Positions 62,862-64,000 of a DNA stretch of 64,000 bases are shown in pieces. Positions within the stretch are counted from its first letter, which is position 1; the number at the start of each line of letters is the position of its first letter. This stretch comes from Planctomycetota bacterium (lineage in GTDB: Bacteria > Planctomycetota > Phycisphaerae > SM23-33): contig JAAAOJ010000037.1 in the NCBI GenBank assembly GCA_009908915.1, positions 1-64,000 on the forward strand, given 5' to 3'. The translations under genes and the position numbers were made by a program. A model generated the notes under the pieces. It saw nothing but the letters and a program-made list of their open reading frames with translations. It made no database searches and was not told the DNA's origin.

Positions 62862-62928
62862 CACAGATATTGAGCGTCCGGCATTAGTGCCTGGGCAATG
62901 AGCAACAACATCTCGGGACGGTTCGCCC

Positions 62929-63711
62929 TCAGGCGACAGACTCCGCCGCCGGGGACGTCAACGGCGGTGCGATCCGGCGACGCCACCAATCGGAAATCGC
63001 CAGGCCGAGCTGGTGCGGCTGCTCGATCATCGCGGCGTGGCCGCACTCGTTTAGCCAGACCAGTTCGCTCTCGGCGATCAGTGCGTGGAACTCCGCGGCG
63101 ACATCCGGCGGCGTAATGCTGTCCTGCTTCCCCCACGCCAGCAGCACCGGGCAGTGGACACTCTCCAGGCGGTCGGCCAGATTGTCGCGTTTGGCGGACT
63201 TGGCGATCGACACCAGGTGTCGACGGGCCAGGCGGCTCTCGAGCGTATCAACGACACGGTCGACGAGCCGCGCGGTGACGTGTCGCGGATCGTAAAAGAT
63301 CTCCTTCATCTTCTCACGATACCACTGCCGGGACGGGTTCGCGCCGCGCTGGCCGGTGATCTGCCGCTCGAACAAACCGCTCGAGCCGGTCAGGACCAGC
63401 CCGGCGATTTGCTCGGGCCTGTCTATCGCGATCAGCAATGAGACGTGCCCGCCCAGGCTGTTGCCGCCCAGGACAACCGGGCCGTGGTTGACATGGCGAT
63501 CGATGTAGTCTTTGACGAACTCGACGCAGTCGGGGATCGTCCGTGGACTGTCGGCACGTTCGAAGAAAGGGAAGCGCGGGAGGAGGGGCTGCACGTCATC
63601 CGACAAATGCGGCAGCACGCCGTGCCAGTTCTCCGGCTCGCCCATCATGCCGTGCAGAAGTACCAGGTGGATGCCGCCGTCGCCCTGCTCCGTCTGGAAT
63701 TGTTGCTTCAT
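62929..63711 (-). CDS. Alpha/beta-hydrolase
   Basis: 260 residues. The ATG at 63711 has GAGGTG 7-8 nt upstream. HLVLLHGMMGEPENW gives the oxyanion-hole loop, VVLGGNSLGGHVSLLIA the nucleophile elbow (Ser in GNSLGG), LAWGKQDSITPP the acid region and LNECGHAAMIEQP the catalytic histidine. The cap region (residues about 120-175) is Arg-rich. Similar enzymes include 2-hydroxymuconate-type C-C hydrolases and lipases/esterases; the substrate cannot be told. It is monocistronic, with repeats behind its 3' end and a repeated 40-bp element upstream. Confidence 0.88.
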   Translation of the reverse strand: MKQQFQTEQGDGGIHLVLLHGMMGEPENWHGVLPHLSDDVQPLLPRFPFFERADSPRTIPDCVEFVKDYIDRHVNHGPVVLGGNSLGGHVSLLIAIDRPEQIAGLVLTGSSGLFERQITGQRGANPSRQWYREKMKEIFYDPRHVTARLVDRVVDTLESRLARRHLVSIAKSAKRDNLADRLESVHCPVLLAWGKQDSITPPDVAAEFHALIAESELVWLNECGHAAMIEQPHQLGLAISDWWRRRIAPPLTSPAAESVA

Positions 63712-64000
63712 GAAACACACCTCGTAAGGGCGCTTCGTAGCATACCATTTCACTACAGGATAAGGGGGGCTTTCGGACAGGGTCAAGCGGCTTTAGTGCA
63801 ACTTTAGCAGCCTATCTGTACAAGCGTGCATCGAGCTGGCGATGCGATCCATGTCTAAACGGACGCCAGGCCGTGCGGTTCGGCGTGGTCGTCCGCCGGG
63901 GCGCTTCGGCCCGATCGGGAAAAGATGCGAAATCCATGCGCTTCGGCGTTGCCTGCGTCGATGTAAGACGGGATATCGACCGTTCACATTGATGGTGAAG
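63712..64000. other. Upstream region with copy of a repeated element, window end
   Basis: 289 bp without an evident gene. It contains the second copy of the 40-bp element. Any gene beginning near 64000 is cut by the window edge. Confidence 0.4.
63827..63864. repeat. 40-bp element, copy 2 (see 44052)
   Basis: 21 bases (63844-63864) are identical to 44071-44091, and the preceding 17 align to 44052-44070 with a gap and a few substitutions. Confidence 0.7.

Overview
The window is high-GC bacterial DNA from an organism with an outer membrane, most likely a member of the Planctomycetota and probably of the class Phycisphaerae. The reasons are a BamA-OmpH-lipid A gene block containing an LpxC-FabZ fusion, a cytosolic-looking sulfatase, paired Gfo/Idh/MocA and ThuA-like genes, a large right-handed beta-helix protein, a hexulose-phosphate synthase/RraA fusion, and intergenic spaces packed with short palindromic repeats. 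This placement rests on gene content only, because no rRNA or tRNA gene was found.

Layout. 1-2.7 kb is an accessory patch: debris of an RHS gene, an RHS tip with an unknown C-terminal domain, a VWA-like secreted protein directly behind it, and an IS4-type transposase remnant. 2.7-10.95 kb is mostly housekeeping: dinB, nadC-birA, a large membrane protein of unknown role, a glycosyltransferase and asnB. 11.3-19.8 kb is the outer-membrane block: bamA, ompH, lpxD, lpxC/fabZ, two adjacent lpxA-like genes (the first lacking the catalytic histidines) and a Gfo/Idh/MocA oxidoreductase. 19.8-25.6 kb is a looser region with a secreted protein, a stand-alone Clp N-domain protein, a beta-helix protein, a deleted deacetylase remnant and an MDR dehydrogenase.

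25.8-41.9 kb is one long exopolysaccharide cluster on the plus strand. It encodes a TPR/SPOR lipoprotein, a Wza-like exporter, a Wzz-like copolymerase, a CpsD-like ATPase with an altered P-loop, an O-antigen ligase/polymerase, a flippase, a GT2 and three GT4 glycosyltransferases, a radical SAM protein, a WcaJ/WbaP-type initiating sugar transferase and a TPR protein. Most genes overlap or nearly touch, so they are probably co-expressed. A 62-bp tandem duplication sits at the GT2/GT4 junction.

42-64 kb is mixed: a sugar oxidoreductase and ThuA-like pair, aat, proA, a sulfatase with a small Cys-rich partner, aspS, a class II aldolase, pyrF, clpB, a truncated glycoside-hydrolase-like gene, the HPS-RraA fusion, a DUF318 permease, a GH3-type adenylating enzyme and an alpha/beta hydrolase.

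Two genome-scale patterns stand out. First, at least eight genes without an evident Shine-Dalgarno sequence have a -10-like hexamer ending only 6-10 nt before the start codon, which suggests leaderless or near-leaderless transcripts. Second, the intergenic spaces carry several dispersed repeat families: AGCRGGTGCT hairpins, GCGTAAC-AA-GTTACGC palindromes, GGGGACAGGCTACTT motifs and CACAGAG-rich tracts. No complete mobile element, CRISPR array or clearly new defence system was seen.
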